Of a stretch of 64,000 bases of DNA, positions 17,810 to 27,537 are shown one piece after another. The translations under genes and the position numbers were made by a program. Within the stretch, counting starts at the first letter, position 1; every line of letters begins with the position of its first letter. The stretch is from Candidatus Zhuqueibacterota bacterium. GTDB lineage: Bacteria; Zhuqueibacterota; Zhuqueibacteria; Thermofontimicrobiales; Thiofontviventaceae. The stretch is from the NCBI GenBank assembly GCA_016926625.1, contig JAFGOE010000100.1, positions 1 through 64,000 on the forward strand, given 5' to 3'. The notes below the pieces were generated by a model. The model was not told the DNA's origin. It did no database searches and worked only from the letters and a program-made list of their open reading frames with translations.

Positions 17810-18649
17810 CTATTTTGCTGCTTTCTTTAACGAAAAATAAAGAGAAGGGAGTAACGCGAACAGCTTGATTTTAGTTGTCCAATATTTTTTTAAATTGAAC
17901 TTACGCAGTACTTTCAAATAACTTGCGATCACGGCTCTTACATCTTGCAACGATCGAGGCATCAATTCCAGATTGATATTACCTTTATAATCTTTATTTT
18001 TCAACGCATCCAGAATTTTATCTATCGGTAAATCCCCTCCCAGTCCGAACGGTAAATGCAGATCATGTTTTCTTTTACAATCTGATAAATGCACCGAATA
18101 GATTGAACTATTAAAACGATCGATCATTACCAGGGGATCATCGCCTCTGATGAAAGCATGCGGTGCATCAAAACATATGCCCAGAACTTGGTTGTTCAAC
18201 CTTATTTTCGCGAATTGATAGAATTGCTCGAATTCGTCGATGCTGAGTGACGCGATATTTTCAATGACCAGGGGGCAGTCGAGGCGATTCAAGTTGTTTA
18301 ATAAGGTTTCGATTTGTTCTGTCTCGGTCTGACCATCGGGAGTACATTCAGGAGGGTGAGTGATGCAGTAATCGATGTTTAATCTACCTTTATAGAGGTT
18401 GACGAAATGGATTACCGAATCGATCTTTTGTTCATCATTTTTACAGGAAAAGTCATAACCGTTATCACCTTCGTTAGGCAGATGGAAGCCGGTGCGCGTG
18501 TCTCTGAGCATAGATGATATCTGCTCGATATTTTCATTTAGAGTTGATTCTGTTAATTCTACATATTGAACACCTAATTTACCCGTAATCTTCAGTACGT
18601 CACTGATTTTTAAATTTTTAAAATTATCAATGGTTATCCCAATGTACAC
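17810..18649 (-). CDS. sugar phosphate isomerase/epimerase-like TIM-barrel protein
   Basis: AP endonuclease 2/xylose isomerase-like barrel of about 279 residues. Recognisable pieces are 'VIENIASLS', 'GICFDAPHAFIRGDDP', 'SVHLSDCKRKHDLHLPFGLGGDLP' and 'INLELMP', which carry the usual metal ligands Glu, Asp, His and Glu. Such enzymes isomerise sugars, inosose or hydroxypyruvate; the substrate is unknown. I start it at GTG 18649 because AAGGAG lies nine bases upstream; a TTG at 18667 lies before that ribosome site and is unlikely. Single gene with its own promoter, convergent with the amylase unit. Confidence 0.72.
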   Translation of the reverse strand: MYIGITIDNFKNLKISDVLKITGKLGVQYVELTESTLNENIEQISSMLRDTRTGFHLPNEGDNGYDFSCKNDEQKIDSVIHFVNLYKGRLNIDYCITHPPECTPDGQTETEQIETLLNNLNRLDCPLVIENIASLSIDEFEQFYQFAKIRLNNQVLGICFDAPHAFIRGDDPLVMIDRFNSSIYSVHLSDCKRKHDLHLPFGLGGDLPIDKILDALKNKDYKGNINLELMPRSLQDVRAVIASYLKVLRKFNLKKYWTTKIKLFALLPSLYFSLKKAAK

Positions 18650-18684
18650 GTCGACGATCTCCTTCAAACTATGGTAAGATAAAT

Positions 18685-18712
18685 AATATACTACTTTTTT
18701 TTAAAAAAACAA
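18685..18712 (-). promoter_or_regulatory. candidate promoter for the isomerase-like gene
   Basis: On the minus strand TTGTTT (18712-18707), a 16-base spacer and TATATT (18690-18685), followed by a leader of about 30 bases to the GTG at 18649. Confidence 0.4.
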
Positions 18713-18823
18713 ACATAAATACATGAATCGAAGATATGTATGAATGCTGATTACAGGGCTTACGGCAGATTTTACTGAAAGACACCTGAGATTAATTACA
18801 CTACATATATTTAATTTTTATCC

Positions 18824-18852
18824 TTGATTTAGAATTATTTTTTTTATATGTT
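18824..18852 (+). promoter_or_regulatory. candidate promoter for the Smr gene
   Basis: TTGATT (18824-18829), a 17-base spacer and TATGTT (18847-18852), 27 bases before the ATG at 18879. Confidence 0.5.
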
Positions 18853-18878
18853 ATCAATGCTTTAACGCAGGGGTCATT

Positions 18879-19205
18879 ATGAAGGAGAATGGGCAGGAAG
18901 AATACTATAAAGTGACCGATGTATTGGACCTGCACGGTTTTTTCCCTGAGCAAGCTGAGGAAATGGTCTACGATTTCGTCCAGAACGGTTTAGACCTTGG
19001 CCTATCACGATTGAGGATCATTCATGGGAAGGGAAAGAGCAAGCTGAAGTGGGTAGTGTACCAGGTGCTAAAAGAGCATCCGCAGGTAACCGATTTTTAT
19101 GATGCACCCCCTGAGTTAGGTGGTTGGGGTAGCACGATTGTGGAGATAAGCAGAGCACTGAACTCACCTCCTGATACATCCCCTGATAGAACAAAAAACG
19201 TTTAA
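18879..19205 (+). CDS. Smr domain protein
   Basis: A 108-residue protein that is almost entirely an Smr (small MutS-related) domain: 'LDLHGFFPEQAEEMV' at the N-terminus, 'IIHGKGKSKLK' in the middle and 'GGWGSTIVEI' near the end. Smr domains have nicking endonuclease or ribonuclease activity in MutS2, SmrB and relatives; SmrB-type proteins cleave mRNA at collided ribosomes. The catalytic 'DLHG' and 'HGKG' motifs are kept. It lacks the long N-terminal extension of SmrB. It is followed within 8 bases by a TPR protein gene, so an operon is likely. Confidence 0.83.
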   Translation: MKENGQEEYYKVTDVLDLHGFFPEQAEEMVYDFVQNGLDLGLSRLRIIHGKGKSKLKWVVYQVLKEHPQVTDFYDAPPELGGWGSTIVEISRALNSPPDTSPDRTKNV

Positions 19206-19212
19206 ACATAAA

Positions 19213-20229
19213 ATGACATTAATCTGCAATATCACGTTTATAATGGCCATGTTATGGCATGTGGGTGGAACCGCGGCACACGACAGGGGACTGCGAAACC
19301 AATTATCCACGATCATCGAGTTCTCGGTCACTCAACACTACGAAAAAGCTGAGAGTTTACTCGTTGAATTGATGCAGGAGGATGAGCAGGAACCAGCGTT
19401 CTATTTTTTCATGGCAGCGGTCATACAATCGAAAATGATGGATTATGAAGATAATCGTTGGGAAGCAGAGTTTTACCGTTATCTGGATATAAGTGAGAAG
19501 TTAGCGCGAGCGAAGATTGATGCAGATAAAAAAGACAAATGGGGTTATTTTTATCTGGGGAGTTCATTGAGTTATCAAGCGTTCTATGAGGGTAAACGGA
19601 AGAATTACATAAGCGCCATTAAATATGCTATCAAGGGGATGTCGGCATTGAAAAAAGCGTTAGACATTGATCCGCAATTTCATGATGTGTATTTTGGATT
19701 AGGATCATATAAATACTGGCGTAGTAAAGCGACGAAATACATCAACTGGTTACCCATGATTAAGGATGAACGCGAGGCCGGAATTGAGATGGTCAAACAG
19801 GCTGCCCTGAAAGGTGAACTGACCACCTATGCTGCGATCAACGAGTTGACCTGGATATTAATCGATGACGGAGAAGTGAGTGAAGCACTGACATGGGCGA
19901 AACGAGGTCTTGAGAAATTTCCGACCAGCCGATTTTTCCTCTGGGGAGTGGCTAAATCGTACATGAACTTAAAAGATTTCGAAAATGCGATCACCTATTT
20001 TCAAGCCATTTTGCAATCTATTTTAGATGATGAGTTGATGAACAATCATTACAACCGGGCAATCTGTTATTATAATCTGGCAAAGGCGCATCATGAACTG
20101 GGTCAGCATGAGAAATCGATCGTCTATTTGGATTTAATCGATTCGCTCGAAGTAACGGAAGTCATTGCACAGAGGTTGACGAATATTTACAGAAATAGCA
20201 AGAGTCTCAGAAAATCGATGGTTGAATGA
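19213..20229 (+). CDS. exported tetratricopeptide repeat protein
   Basis: The N-terminus looks like a signal peptide or anchor (about residues 1-21). The rest is built of helix pairs in TPR style, clearest at 'WGYFYLGSSLSYQAFYEGKR', 'ALDIDPQFHDVYFGLGSYKY', and 'SRFFLWGVAKSYMNLKDFENA' with the pair after it. No enzyme motif. Such proteins in FCB bacteria often act as periplasmic or outer-membrane scaffolds. It starts 7 bases after the Smr gene. Confidence 0.7.
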   Translation: MTLICNITFIMAMLWHVGGTAAHDRGLRNQLSTIIEFSVTQHYEKAESLLVELMQEDEQEPAFYFFMAAVIQSKMMDYEDNRWEAEFYRYLDISEKLARAKIDADKKDKWGYFYLGSSLSYQAFYEGKRKNYISAIKYAIKGMSALKKALDIDPQFHDVYFGLGSYKYWRSKATKYINWLPMIKDEREAGIEMVKQAALKGELTTYAAINELTWILIDDGEVSEALTWAKRGLEKFPTSRFFLWGVAKSYMNLKDFENAITYFQAILQSILDDELMNNHYNRAICYYNLAKAHHELGQHEKSIVYLDLIDSLEVTEVIAQRLTNIYRNSKSLRKSMVE

Positions 20230-20376
20230 AGTGAAGTCGATCGATTGGGGATTGGACTTCGCCATAACGGTCCGCATAGTGTAGTTTTGAGCGTGATTCG
20301 TCACGAGTGCAATGCGCGTTTAAGATTTGCGGTCGCTTTATTATTAGCATTTATCTAAAAATGATGAGAGGTAGAC

Positions 20377-21639
20377 ATGGGAAAAACATTTGCAGAAAAA
20401 TTACTTGGCAAGAAATCAGGATCGGGTTCGGTTGTTCCGGGACAGATTGTCACGGTGCGACCAGATCATTTACTCATGCACGATAACGCAGCGGCCATTA
20501 TCGGTAAAATAGAACAGGAGTTAGAAAAATTCGGCGTCGTTGATCCTGAATTACCGATTATTGTGCTCGATCATGTTGTGCCAGCAGCGAATGAAAAAAC
20601 GGCAGCCAATCACAAAACCGTGCGAGAATTTGTCGATCGGCACCGTCTGGTCAATTTTTACGATGCTGGTGAAGGAATTTGTCATCAGGTCGTTATCGAG
20701 AAAGGTTTCGCTCTTCCGGGTTCAATCATTGTAGGTAGTGATTCGCATACTTGCTCATACGGTGCGTTGGGGGTCTTTTCGACTGGTATTGACAGGACTG
20801 AAGCTGCTGCATTGCTTCTCACCGGAGAAACCTGGCTTAAGGTACCGCAGAGTATTAAGATTTCGGTGCGAGGAAAGTTCCAGCGAGGGGTGTCGGCTAA
20901 GGATCTTATATTGACGATCATCGGAGATATCAAGGCAGATGGTGCTAATTACTGTTCGGTGGAATTTCATGGTGATCTGCAAGGGTTGAGTATCGCGGAC
21001 AGGATCACGATTGCCAATATGGGTGTGGAGATGGGCGCGAAAAATGCTGTTTTTCCGGTCGATCGCATAGCACAGGGTTATCTCGACAGCTTACAGATTG
21101 CATCGGGTACTTACGACATACTATGGGCCGACCCTGATGCATCATATATGCTTGAATTGGAGTATGATCTTGGGGCAATTGAACCTGTTGTCGCCCTCCC
21201 ACATACGGTTGACAATGTGTCCCCCATCGATAAGGTGGCGGGGATAAAGATTGATCAATGTTTATTAGGCACATGCACCAACGGCCGATTGGTCGATATC
21301 GAAAAAGCTGCATCACTGTTGAAGGGCCGTCAGGTCGACAGAGGCGTCCGGCTGTTAGTACTGCCGGCATCGCGGTCTATATTGAATGAGGCTTTACGGC
21401 TGGGATATATTGAAACGTTGAGCAGGGCAGGAGCGATCATTTTGCCTCCCGGGTGCGGTCCATGCCTTGGCGCACATATGGGAGTCCTGGCACCGGGAGA
21501 AAAATGTCTGAGTACGGCTAATCGAAATTTCAAGGGACGCATGGGATGTAAGGATGCAGAGATATATTTATCGAGTCCGGAAACATTGGCCGTTTCTGCA
21601 ATCTACGGTGTGATTACCGATCCCAGAAAAGTGATGTAA
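20377..21639 (+). CDS. aconitase-family hydro-lyase large subunit (LeuC/HacA/DmdA type)
   Basis: A two-subunit-type aconitase superfamily large subunit of 420 residues, the length of the archaeal-type LeuC/HacA/dimethylmalate dehydratase group rather than the 466-residue E. coli LeuC. The [4Fe-4S] ligands are visible: one Cys in 'LLGTCTNGR' and two in 'PPGCGPCLG'. 'VGSDSHTCSYGALG' is also typical. The enzyme adds or removes water at a C=C bond of a carboxylic acid. Because the genes downstream are malic enzyme and citrate-lyase subunits, and no leuA or leuB is nearby, I doubt a leucine role. Possible products are citrate, citramalate (from mesaconate) or 2,3-dimethylmalate. ATG with GAGAGGT upstream. 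The partner subunit gene follows. Confidence 0.82.
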   Translation: MGKTFAEKLLGKKSGSGSVVPGQIVTVRPDHLLMHDNAAAIIGKIEQELEKFGVVDPELPIIVLDHVVPAANEKTAANHKTVREFVDRHRLVNFYDAGEGICHQVVIEKGFALPGSIIVGSDSHTCSYGALGVFSTGIDRTEAAALLLTGETWLKVPQSIKISVRGKFQRGVSAKDLILTIIGDIKADGANYCSVEFHGDLQGLSIADRITIANMGVEMGAKNAVFPVDRIAQGYLDSLQIASGTYDILWADPDASYMLELEYDLGAIEPVVALPHTVDNVSPIDKVAGIKIDQCLLGTCTNGRLVDIEKAASLLKGRQVDRGVRLLVLPASRSILNEALRLGYIETLSRAGAIILPPGCGPCLGAHMGVLAPGEKCLSTANRNFKGRMGCKDAEIYLSSPETLAVSAIYGVITDPRKVM

Positions 21640-21676
21640 ACAGATCTGTTTTGAGCAATTTATTCAGGAGATAAAA

Positions 21677-22177
21677 ATGAGCAATCAGGATAAAATTTGG
21701 AAATACGGAGACGACATCAATACGGACATGTTATTTCCGGGAAAGTACACTTATACGTGCAGCACACCGGATGAGATAAAACCGCACCTGCTGGAAGATC
21801 TGGATCCGTCATTTGCTACGGAGGTAAAATCCGGTGATATCATCATGGCGGGGAAAAATTTCGGCTGCGGAAGTTCCAGGGAACAACCGGCGCTTGGATT
21901 GCGGGCGGTTGGGATTAAGGCTGTTATTGCCAGAAGTTACGCGCGGATCTTCTATCGAGCGGCCATTAACCAGGGATTATTATTAATTGAGTGTCCGGAA
22001 GCGGTCGATGCATACATTGACGGTGCAGAGGTAAACCTGGATCTTACGACGGGGATCATTCGAATCGACGACAAGGAGATAGAGTTCCCGACATTGCCAG
22101 CAGAGATTCTGGAGATCAGAGATAATGGAGGATTATTACCGTATACGCGTAAGAAATTAGAAGCGAGTCGCAAGTAG
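21677..22177 (+). CDS. aconitase-family hydro-lyase small subunit (LeuD/DmdB type)
   Basis: The swivel-domain subunit (166 residues) of the enzyme encoded just upstream. 'DDINTDMLFPGKYTY' is the substrate-loop region and 'GKNFGCGSSREQPALGL' the conserved phosphate/serine loop. The loop after 'FPGKYTY' sets substrate choice in this family; I cannot match it with certainty to the isopropylmalate, homoaconitate or dimethylmalate type. ATG follows CAGGAGATAAAA. The 37-base spacing to the large subunit supports co-expression. Confidence 0.82.
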   Translation: MSNQDKIWKYGDDINTDMLFPGKYTYTCSTPDEIKPHLLEDLDPSFATEVKSGDIIMAGKNFGCGSSREQPALGLRAVGIKAVIARSYARIFYRAAINQGLLLIECPEAVDAYIDGAEVNLDLTTGIIRIDDKEIEFPTLPAEILEIRDNGGLLPYTRKKLEASRK

Positions 22178-22304
22178 ATCTTTCGATAGAGAACGCCTGC
22201 ATGAGGACGTTAATATCCGAAACGTTCAGCACTATTTTCTTGATGGAGGTGAAGAGTACGAGGCAACAGCGGAGAAATTTCCGTTAGTAAGACCTTGTGG
22301 CATT

Positions 22305-24557
22305 ATGAACTTAAAATTAGAGGCATTAGACTATCATCGACGGGGCCGAAAGGGTAAAATCGAGGTGATAGCGACGAAACCGTGCGTTACACAGCGGGAC
22401 CTGTCGATGGCTTATACACCAGGTGTAGCAGAGCCGTGTCGTGAAATAGAGACGGATCCCAGTCAAGCCTATCAATATACGGCTAAAGGCAATTTGGTAG
22501 CCGTAGTGACCAATGGATCGGCGGTTTTAGGACTCGGACACATCGGTCCGCTGGCAGGAAAGCCAGTGATGGAGGGTAAGGGAGTTTTATTTAAACGGTT
22601 CGCCGATATCGATGTATTCGATATTGAACTCGCGAGCGATGATCCTGACGAAATCATCAACGCGGTGAGATTGATGGAACCCACTTTCGGGGGGATCAAC
22701 CTTGAGGACATCAAGGCGCCGGAATGTTTTTACATCGAAGAAACATTAAAGAAAGAGCTTACTATTCCGGTATTTCACGATGATCAGCATGGAACGGCGA
22801 TCATCTCAGGAGCCGCGCTGCTGAATGCGGTTGAGATCGTAAAAAAGGATATTGCACGGATCCGCATTGTTGTGAACGGTGCAGGTGCGGCAGGAATCGC
22901 ATGTGCCGAGATGTACATCTTGCTGGGAGCGAAGCGTGAGAACATTATCATGTGTGATTCAAAAGGGGTGATCTACAGGGGGCGTGCTGCAGGCATGAAC
23001 GCGTATAAAGAGAGGTTCGCCCATGAAACTGACTTAAGGACTCTGGACGAAGCGATGCGCAACGCGGATGTGTTTTGCGGGGTATCGGTTAAAGATTGTG
23101 TAACCAAAGAGATGGTGCGTTCTATGGCCGATGATCCTATTATATTTGCGATGGCTAATCCGGATCCTGAGATACGCTACGATGATGCGAAGGACGCACG
23201 GGACGATGTGATCATGGCTACAGGTCGTTCTGACTATCCGAATCAGGTTAATAACGTGCTGGGATTTCCGTTTATCTTTCGAGGGGCTCTGGATGTAAAG
23301 GCGACGCAGATCAATGACACCATGAAGATCGCTGCTGCTCGTGCCCTGGCTGAATTAGCAAAGGAGGACGTTCCGGAAGCAGTTTGCCGTGCGTACGGAG
23401 TTGACCAACTCATGTTTGGTCGCGACTATATTATTCCCAAGCCGTTTGATCCCCGGGTGCTGCTTTGGGAGGCACCGGCAGTAGCCAAAGCGGCCATGGA
23501 GACGGGTGTGGCACAAGAACCTGTGGATCTGGATCGTTATGTGGATGAACTCGAGGCCAGGCTGGGTAGATCACGTGAAATCATGCGTGTTATCGTTCGC
23601 AAGGCGCAGTGGAATCCCAAAATCGTCGTATATCCGGAGGGTGATCATCCTAAAATTTTAAGAGCTGCCCACATGGTTAAGAAGGCGAATATTGCGACGC
23701 CGATTTTATTGGGCCGATCGGATCTGATCCGACAAAAAATAAAAGAATTAAATCTGTTCATGGAAGATATTGAGATCATCGATCCGGTTGAGACGGAAAA
23801 GAATCACCTGTACGCTCAGGAATTATATGTCATGCGCCAACGCAAGGGCATGACAGCCAGCGATGCTTCAGGAAGTCTTCGAAATGCGATGTTATTTGCG
23901 TTCATGATGGTGCACATGGGTGATGCTGATGCGGTGATCGCAGGGTTGACGATGAATCGACAGGATATGGTTCGTGCGGCGTTACAACTTTTCGAAGCAC
24001 GATACGATCACGTTCGAACAGCGGGAATGCACATCCTTGCGTTGAAAGACAAGATCATCTGCTGCGCCGATACAGTGATCAACGTAGACCCAACGGCTGA
24101 AGAATTAGCCGAGATCGCGATTTTGGCGGCCGAGTCGGTGAGGAGATTCGAATTAGAACCTCACATCGCGATGTTATCATTTTCGAATTTCGGAAGCGTG
24201 CCGCATCCGTTCTCAGAGAAAGTAAGGTTTGCGACCGAGCTCGCGAGGCGTAAGATGCCGGATTTAATCATCGATGGTGAGATGCAGGCTGATACAGCCG
24301 TTGTAGCGGAGATACTGGAGAAGGATTATCCTTTCTCGAACATACGAGGTGGGGCAAATGTTTTAATCTTTCCCGATTTGGCTTCGGGTAATATCACGTA
24401 TAAATTATTGATGCATTTAGGCGGTGCTGAAGCAATCGGCCCCATCTTTATGGGATTAAAGCGATCGGTTCAGATATTACAACCCGGGTGTGAAGTTACT
24501 GATATCGTTAATTTAACGGCCATCGGAGTAGTCGCAGCTCAAAACGATGAACGATAA
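22305..24557 (+). CDS. maeB: malic enzyme with C-terminal phosphotransacetylase-like domain (MaeB type)
   Basis: The 750-residue protein has an N-terminal malic enzyme (about 1-425: '[10 protein letters not shown]', 'HDDQHGTA', '[12 protein letters not shown]', '[10 protein letters not shown]') and a C-terminal phosphate acetyltransferase-like domain (about 430-745: '[14 protein letters not shown]' onward). This is the standard MaeB layout. It decarboxylates malate to pyruvate with reduction of NAD(P); in known MaeB proteins the C-terminal domain is regulatory and responds to acetyl-CoA. In this neighbourhood it could link the C4 acids derived from citrate cleavage to pyruvate. Start ATG at 22305, without a strong ribosome site; 127 bases separate it from the hydro-lyase genes. 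Confidence 0.9.
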   Translation: MNLKLEALDYHRRGRKGKIEVIATKPCVTQRDLSMAYTPGVAEPCREIETDPSQAYQYTAKGNLVAVVTNGSAVLGLGHIGPLAGKPVMEGKGVLFKRFADIDVFDIELASDDPDEIINAVRLMEPTFGGINLEDIKAPECFYIEETLKKELTIPVFHDDQHGTAIISGAALLNAVEIVKKDIARIRIVVNGAGAAGIACAEMYILLGAKRENIIMCDSKGVIYRGRAAGMNAYKERFAHETDLRTLDEAMRNADVFCGVSVKDCVTKEMVRSMADDPIIFAMANPDPEIRYDDAKDARDDVIMATGRSDYPNQVNNVLGFPFIFRGALDVKATQINDTMKIAAARALAELAKEDVPEAVCRAYGVDQLMFGRDYIIPKPFDPRVLLWEAPAVAKAAMETGVAQEPVDLDRYVDELEARLGRSREIMRVIVRKAQWNPKIVVYPEGDHPKILRAAHMVKKANIATPILLGRSDLIRQKIKELNLFMEDIEIIDPVETEKNHLYAQELYVMRQRKGMTASDASGSLRNAMLFAFMMVHMGDADAVIAGLTMNRQDMVRAALQLFEARYDHVRTAGMHILALKDKIICCADTVINVDPTAEELAEIAILAAESVRRFELEPHIAMLSFSNFGSVPHPFSEKVRFATELARRKMPDLIIDGEMQADTAVVAEILEKDYPFSNIRGGANVLIFPDLASGNITYKLLMHLGGAEAIGPIFMGLKRSVQILQPGCEVTDIVNLTAIGVVAAQNDER

Positions 24558-24650
24558 CGAGGCGTTGGAAACGTAACAGCGCCGTAAACCATCTGCATCG
24601 GGATAAATTATTAATCGAAAAAATCTATCAATAGTGTCAGGAGGACGTAT

Positions 24651-25880
24651 ATGAATTTAACTGCCCAGGCTGGTAGACGTGGCGACACTGTTCGGTCCGA
24701 CTGTTGGGTACAGATCGAGCGGACAGACTCAGGAGGCTTACGGGTGGACCTGCATAGCAAGGTGGATAGTCTGTATGGGCGTTCGATAAGGACATTGGTT
24801 ACCGAGGAACTGGCGTATTTCGGCATCGAGAATGCAACCGTAGTGATCGACGATGCGGGTGCTCTGCCTTTTGTATTGATGGCCAGAGTAGAAGCAGCGT
24901 GCAAGCGGTTGGATAATCTTATTATGAAAGAATATTTACCGGAATTAAGGGATTGCTGTAATTCACGGACAGAAAGAGAACGATTTCGCAGATCGCGATT
25001 ATATTTACCAGGGAATGAACCCAAATTTATGGTTAATGCGGGTATTCATAAACCCGATGGCATCATTCTCGATCTTGAGGACAGTGTATCCCCTTTAGAA
25101 AAAGATGCAGCGGCGTTCCTGGTGAGGAATGCTTTGCGGCAGATCGACTTTGGTGGTGCAGAGCGGATGGTCAGGATTAATCAACTGCCACGCGGCCTGG
25201 ATGATTTGAAATTTATCGTTCCGCATAATGTTCATGTCATTTTGATACCGAAGTGTGAAAGCGGAGATCAGGTGAAGAAGGTCGCGAGTGAAGCGAGACG
25301 TATCAAAGCGGAAAACGGAATGACACAAGATATCTATTTTATGCCGATTCTGGAAAGTGCCAAAGGGATACTCAATGCTTATTCGATAGCGACCTCGGAC
25401 GAAGACATTGTCGCGTTGACTATTGGGCTGGAAGATTACACAGCCGATATAGGGGTACAAAGGACGGCTGAGGGGAAGGAGAGTATATGGGCGAGGTCGA
25501 TGGTTGTTACTGCAGCTCGCGCCGCGGGATTGCAGCCGATTGATACTGTATTCTCCGATGTCAGTGACATGGCAGGTTTGAGAAACAGTGTGCTCGAAGC
25601 GAAATCTTTGGGATTCGACGGAAAAGGTTGTATTCATCCGCGGCAGATAAGAGTGATACATGAGGCATTTGCACCGAACGAAGATGAAATAACCAAAGCG
25701 AAACAGATTGTGCTTGCATTTGAAAAGGCTGAAGCAGAAGGTTTAGGTGTCGTGTCATTAGGAAGCAAGATGATCGATCCACCCGTGGTGAAGAGAGCGT
25801 TGAGAACGGTGAATCTTGCCGTTGCCTTAAATCTGTTACCTGAAAATTGGCGGGAAGGAGTTGCATCGAATGAAAAATAA
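24651..25880 (+). CDS. citrate lyase-type fusion: acyl carrier (CitD) + beta subunit (CitE)
   Basis: Residues 1-95 match CitD, the gamma subunit: 'AQAGRRGDTVRS' aligns Ser16 with the serine that carries the phosphoribosyl-dephospho-CoA arm, and 'VVIDDAGALPFVLMARVEAA' is the CitD end. Residues about 112-400 are CitE: 'LYLPGN', 'DGIILDLEDSVSP', 'PKCESGD', 'PILESAKGI' and 'GLEDYTADIGVQRT' are the substrate and Mg-binding motifs of the citryl-CoA lyase fold. In the standard complex these are two polypeptides. The fused enzyme should carry an acetyl-thioester and cleave the citryl (or citramalyl) form to release an oxo-acid. ATG follows AGGAGG. The CitF-like gene overlaps its end by 11 bases. Confidence 0.85.
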   Translation: MNLTAQAGRRGDTVRSDCWVQIERTDSGGLRVDLHSKVDSLYGRSIRTLVTEELAYFGIENATVVIDDAGALPFVLMARVEAACKRLDNLIMKEYLPELRDCCNSRTERERFRRSRLYLPGNEPKFMVNAGIHKPDGIILDLEDSVSPLEKDAAAFLVRNALRQIDFGGAERMVRINQLPRGLDDLKFIVPHNVHVILIPKCESGDQVKKVASEARRIKAENGMTQDIYFMPILESAKGILNAYSIATSDEDIVALTIGLEDYTADIGVQRTAEGKESIWARSMVVTAARAAGLQPIDTVFSDVSDMAGLRNSVLEAKSLGFDGKGCIHPRQIRVIHEAFAPNEDEITKAKQIVLAFEKAEAEGLGVVSLGSKMIDPPVVKRALRTVNLAVALNLLPENWREGVASNEK

Positions 25881-27438
25881 TTATAAGATGGTGAAGAATG
25901 CGGTTGGTCGCATGGTTCCGGATCATGTCAATGGTAAATCCGCTGTTCCTTATCTTGGTGTGGGTAAATTCGGACCGACCGGAAGAAAGGCCGCACCCCT
26001 GATTGCTACATGCGCGGACTATCCGTCAGATGGTAATAAAGTCGTTGCCGATCTGAAGACGGCTCTGATCAAGGCCGGTATTAAGGACGGAATGACCATA
26101 TCGACTCATCATCATTTTAGAAATGGTGATCTGGTTGCCAATAAGGTGTTTCAGGCTGCTGCTGAGATCGGTGTTAAAGATTTGATGTGGTTTCCGAGCG
26201 CATCGTTCCCCTGTCATTCACCGTTGATCGAGTTGTTGGATAGCGGTGTCATTCACCATATCGAGGGATCGATGAATGGTCCTTTAGGTGATTATTGTTC
26301 AGCAGGGAAGATGCGAGGATTGGGTGTACTTCGATCTCATGGGGGGCGCTATCAGGCGGTTCAGGATGGTGAAGTGCATATTGATATCGCGGTGATCGCT
26401 GCGCCCACGGCGGATGCCTTTGGCAACGCGAACGGCGTCAACGGTCCCTCTGCCTGTGGCCTGCTTGGATTCGCGCTGGCGGATTCACAGTACGCCGACA
26501 GGGTGATCGTGGTGACTGATAATCTCATCGATTTCCCGTGCATCCCGTGGCAGATACAGGGCAATTACGTTGATTTCGTCGTCGTGATGGATAAAATTGG
26601 GGATCCTGCCAAGATTATCTCGGGGACGACGGAGATCACAAAGAGTCCTGACCGGCTACTGATCGCCGAATTGACGGCTGAGTTCGTCAAACAGACATGC
26701 ATATTGAAAAATGGATTTTCATTTCAGGGTGGTGCCGGAGGGACGTCGCTTTCGTTTGCTATATTTCTGGAAGAGATGATGAAAGAGATGGGCATAAAGG
26801 CGCGTTTTGTACGAGGGGGGAGTACGCAATATCTGGTCGAGATGTTGGAGAGCGGATTGACGGATTACATCCTAGACGGACAGACTTTCGATCTGGAAGG
26901 TGTCAGGTCGATGAGAGAAAATCCGCGCCATGTTAACACGAGTCCGTTCACGAGTTACAACTATCATGGTAAGGGCAATTTTGCGTCGATGGTCGATGTC
27001 GTCGTATTAGGCGCGACGGAGGTCGATGTGAATTTTAATGCCAATGTGGTGACTCATTCTGACGGGCGCTTGCTCCATGGGATCGGAGGATGGCAGAACT
27101 GTTTATTCTCCAAATGCACTATTTTACCGATACCATCGTTTCGCGACAGGATTCCTGTGATCGTTGATGAAGTGACTACATTGTGCGGACCCGGAGAATT
27201 GATCGATGTGATCGTGACGGAGCGTGGTATCGCCATTAATCCGCTCAGGCAGGATTTGATCAAAGCAGTGGCTGGGTCATCGATACCGATCCGTCGTATC
27301 GAGGACATTCAGAACGAAGTCGAAGAGATCTGCGGAGGGAAACCCGATAAACCTCGTTTCGAGGATGAAGTCGTCGCTGTTATCAAATGGGTTGACGGAA
27401 CGATCATCGATAGCGTAAAAAAAGTAAAGAGTGACTGA
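25870..27438 (+). CDS. citF: citrate lyase-type alpha subunit (citrate/citramalate CoA-transferase)
   Basis: A CitF-family CoA-transferase (522 residues). Typical segments are 'DGMTISTHHHFRNGD', 'PSACGLLGFALADSQYAD', 'TDNLIDFPCIPW' and 'GGWQNCLF'. The subunit exchanges acetyl on the acyl carrier for citrate, so the lyase subunit can cut it. ATG at 25870 is preferred to TTG at 25861 because GGAAGGAG ends nine bases before the ATG. The overlap with the fused CitD-CitE gene implies translational coupling. Family members also act on citramalate, so the substrate may be citrate or citramalate. No CitC ligase or CitX/CitG prosthetic-group genes are nearby. Confidence 0.87.
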   Translation: MKNNYKMVKNAVGRMVPDHVNGKSAVPYLGVGKFGPTGRKAAPLIATCADYPSDGNKVVADLKTALIKAGIKDGMTISTHHHFRNGDLVANKVFQAAAEIGVKDLMWFPSASFPCHSPLIELLDSGVIHHIEGSMNGPLGDYCSAGKMRGLGVLRSHGGRYQAVQDGEVHIDIAVIAAPTADAFGNANGVNGPSACGLLGFALADSQYADRVIVVTDNLIDFPCIPWQIQGNYVDFVVVMDKIGDPAKIISGTTEITKSPDRLLIAELTAEFVKQTCILKNGFSFQGGAGGTSLSFAIFLEEMMKEMGIKARFVRGGSTQYLVEMLESGLTDYILDGQTFDLEGVRSMRENPRHVNTSPFTSYNYHGKGNFASMVDVVVLGATEVDVNFNANVVTHSDGRLLHGIGGWQNCLFSKCTILPIPSFRDRIPVIVDEVTTLCGPGELIDVIVTERGIAINPLRQDLIKAVAGSSIPIRRIEDIQNEVEEICGGKPDKPRFEDEVVAVIKWVDGTIIDSVKKVKSD

Positions 27439-27537
27439 TTTAAGATCTGATTATTTCGCCGGAATGTGATCCATATCAATATAAAGTTTTTCAAATTGCA
27501 TATTTTTATTAAGATAAGAATATTCAAGGTAAACGAT

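Noticed and set aside
20377-22177. Leucine biosynthesis (leuCD) as the role of the hydro-lyase pair
   Set aside because: No leuA, leuB or ilv genes are nearby, and the neighbours are malic enzyme and citrate-lyase-type genes. Not excluded, but not preferred.
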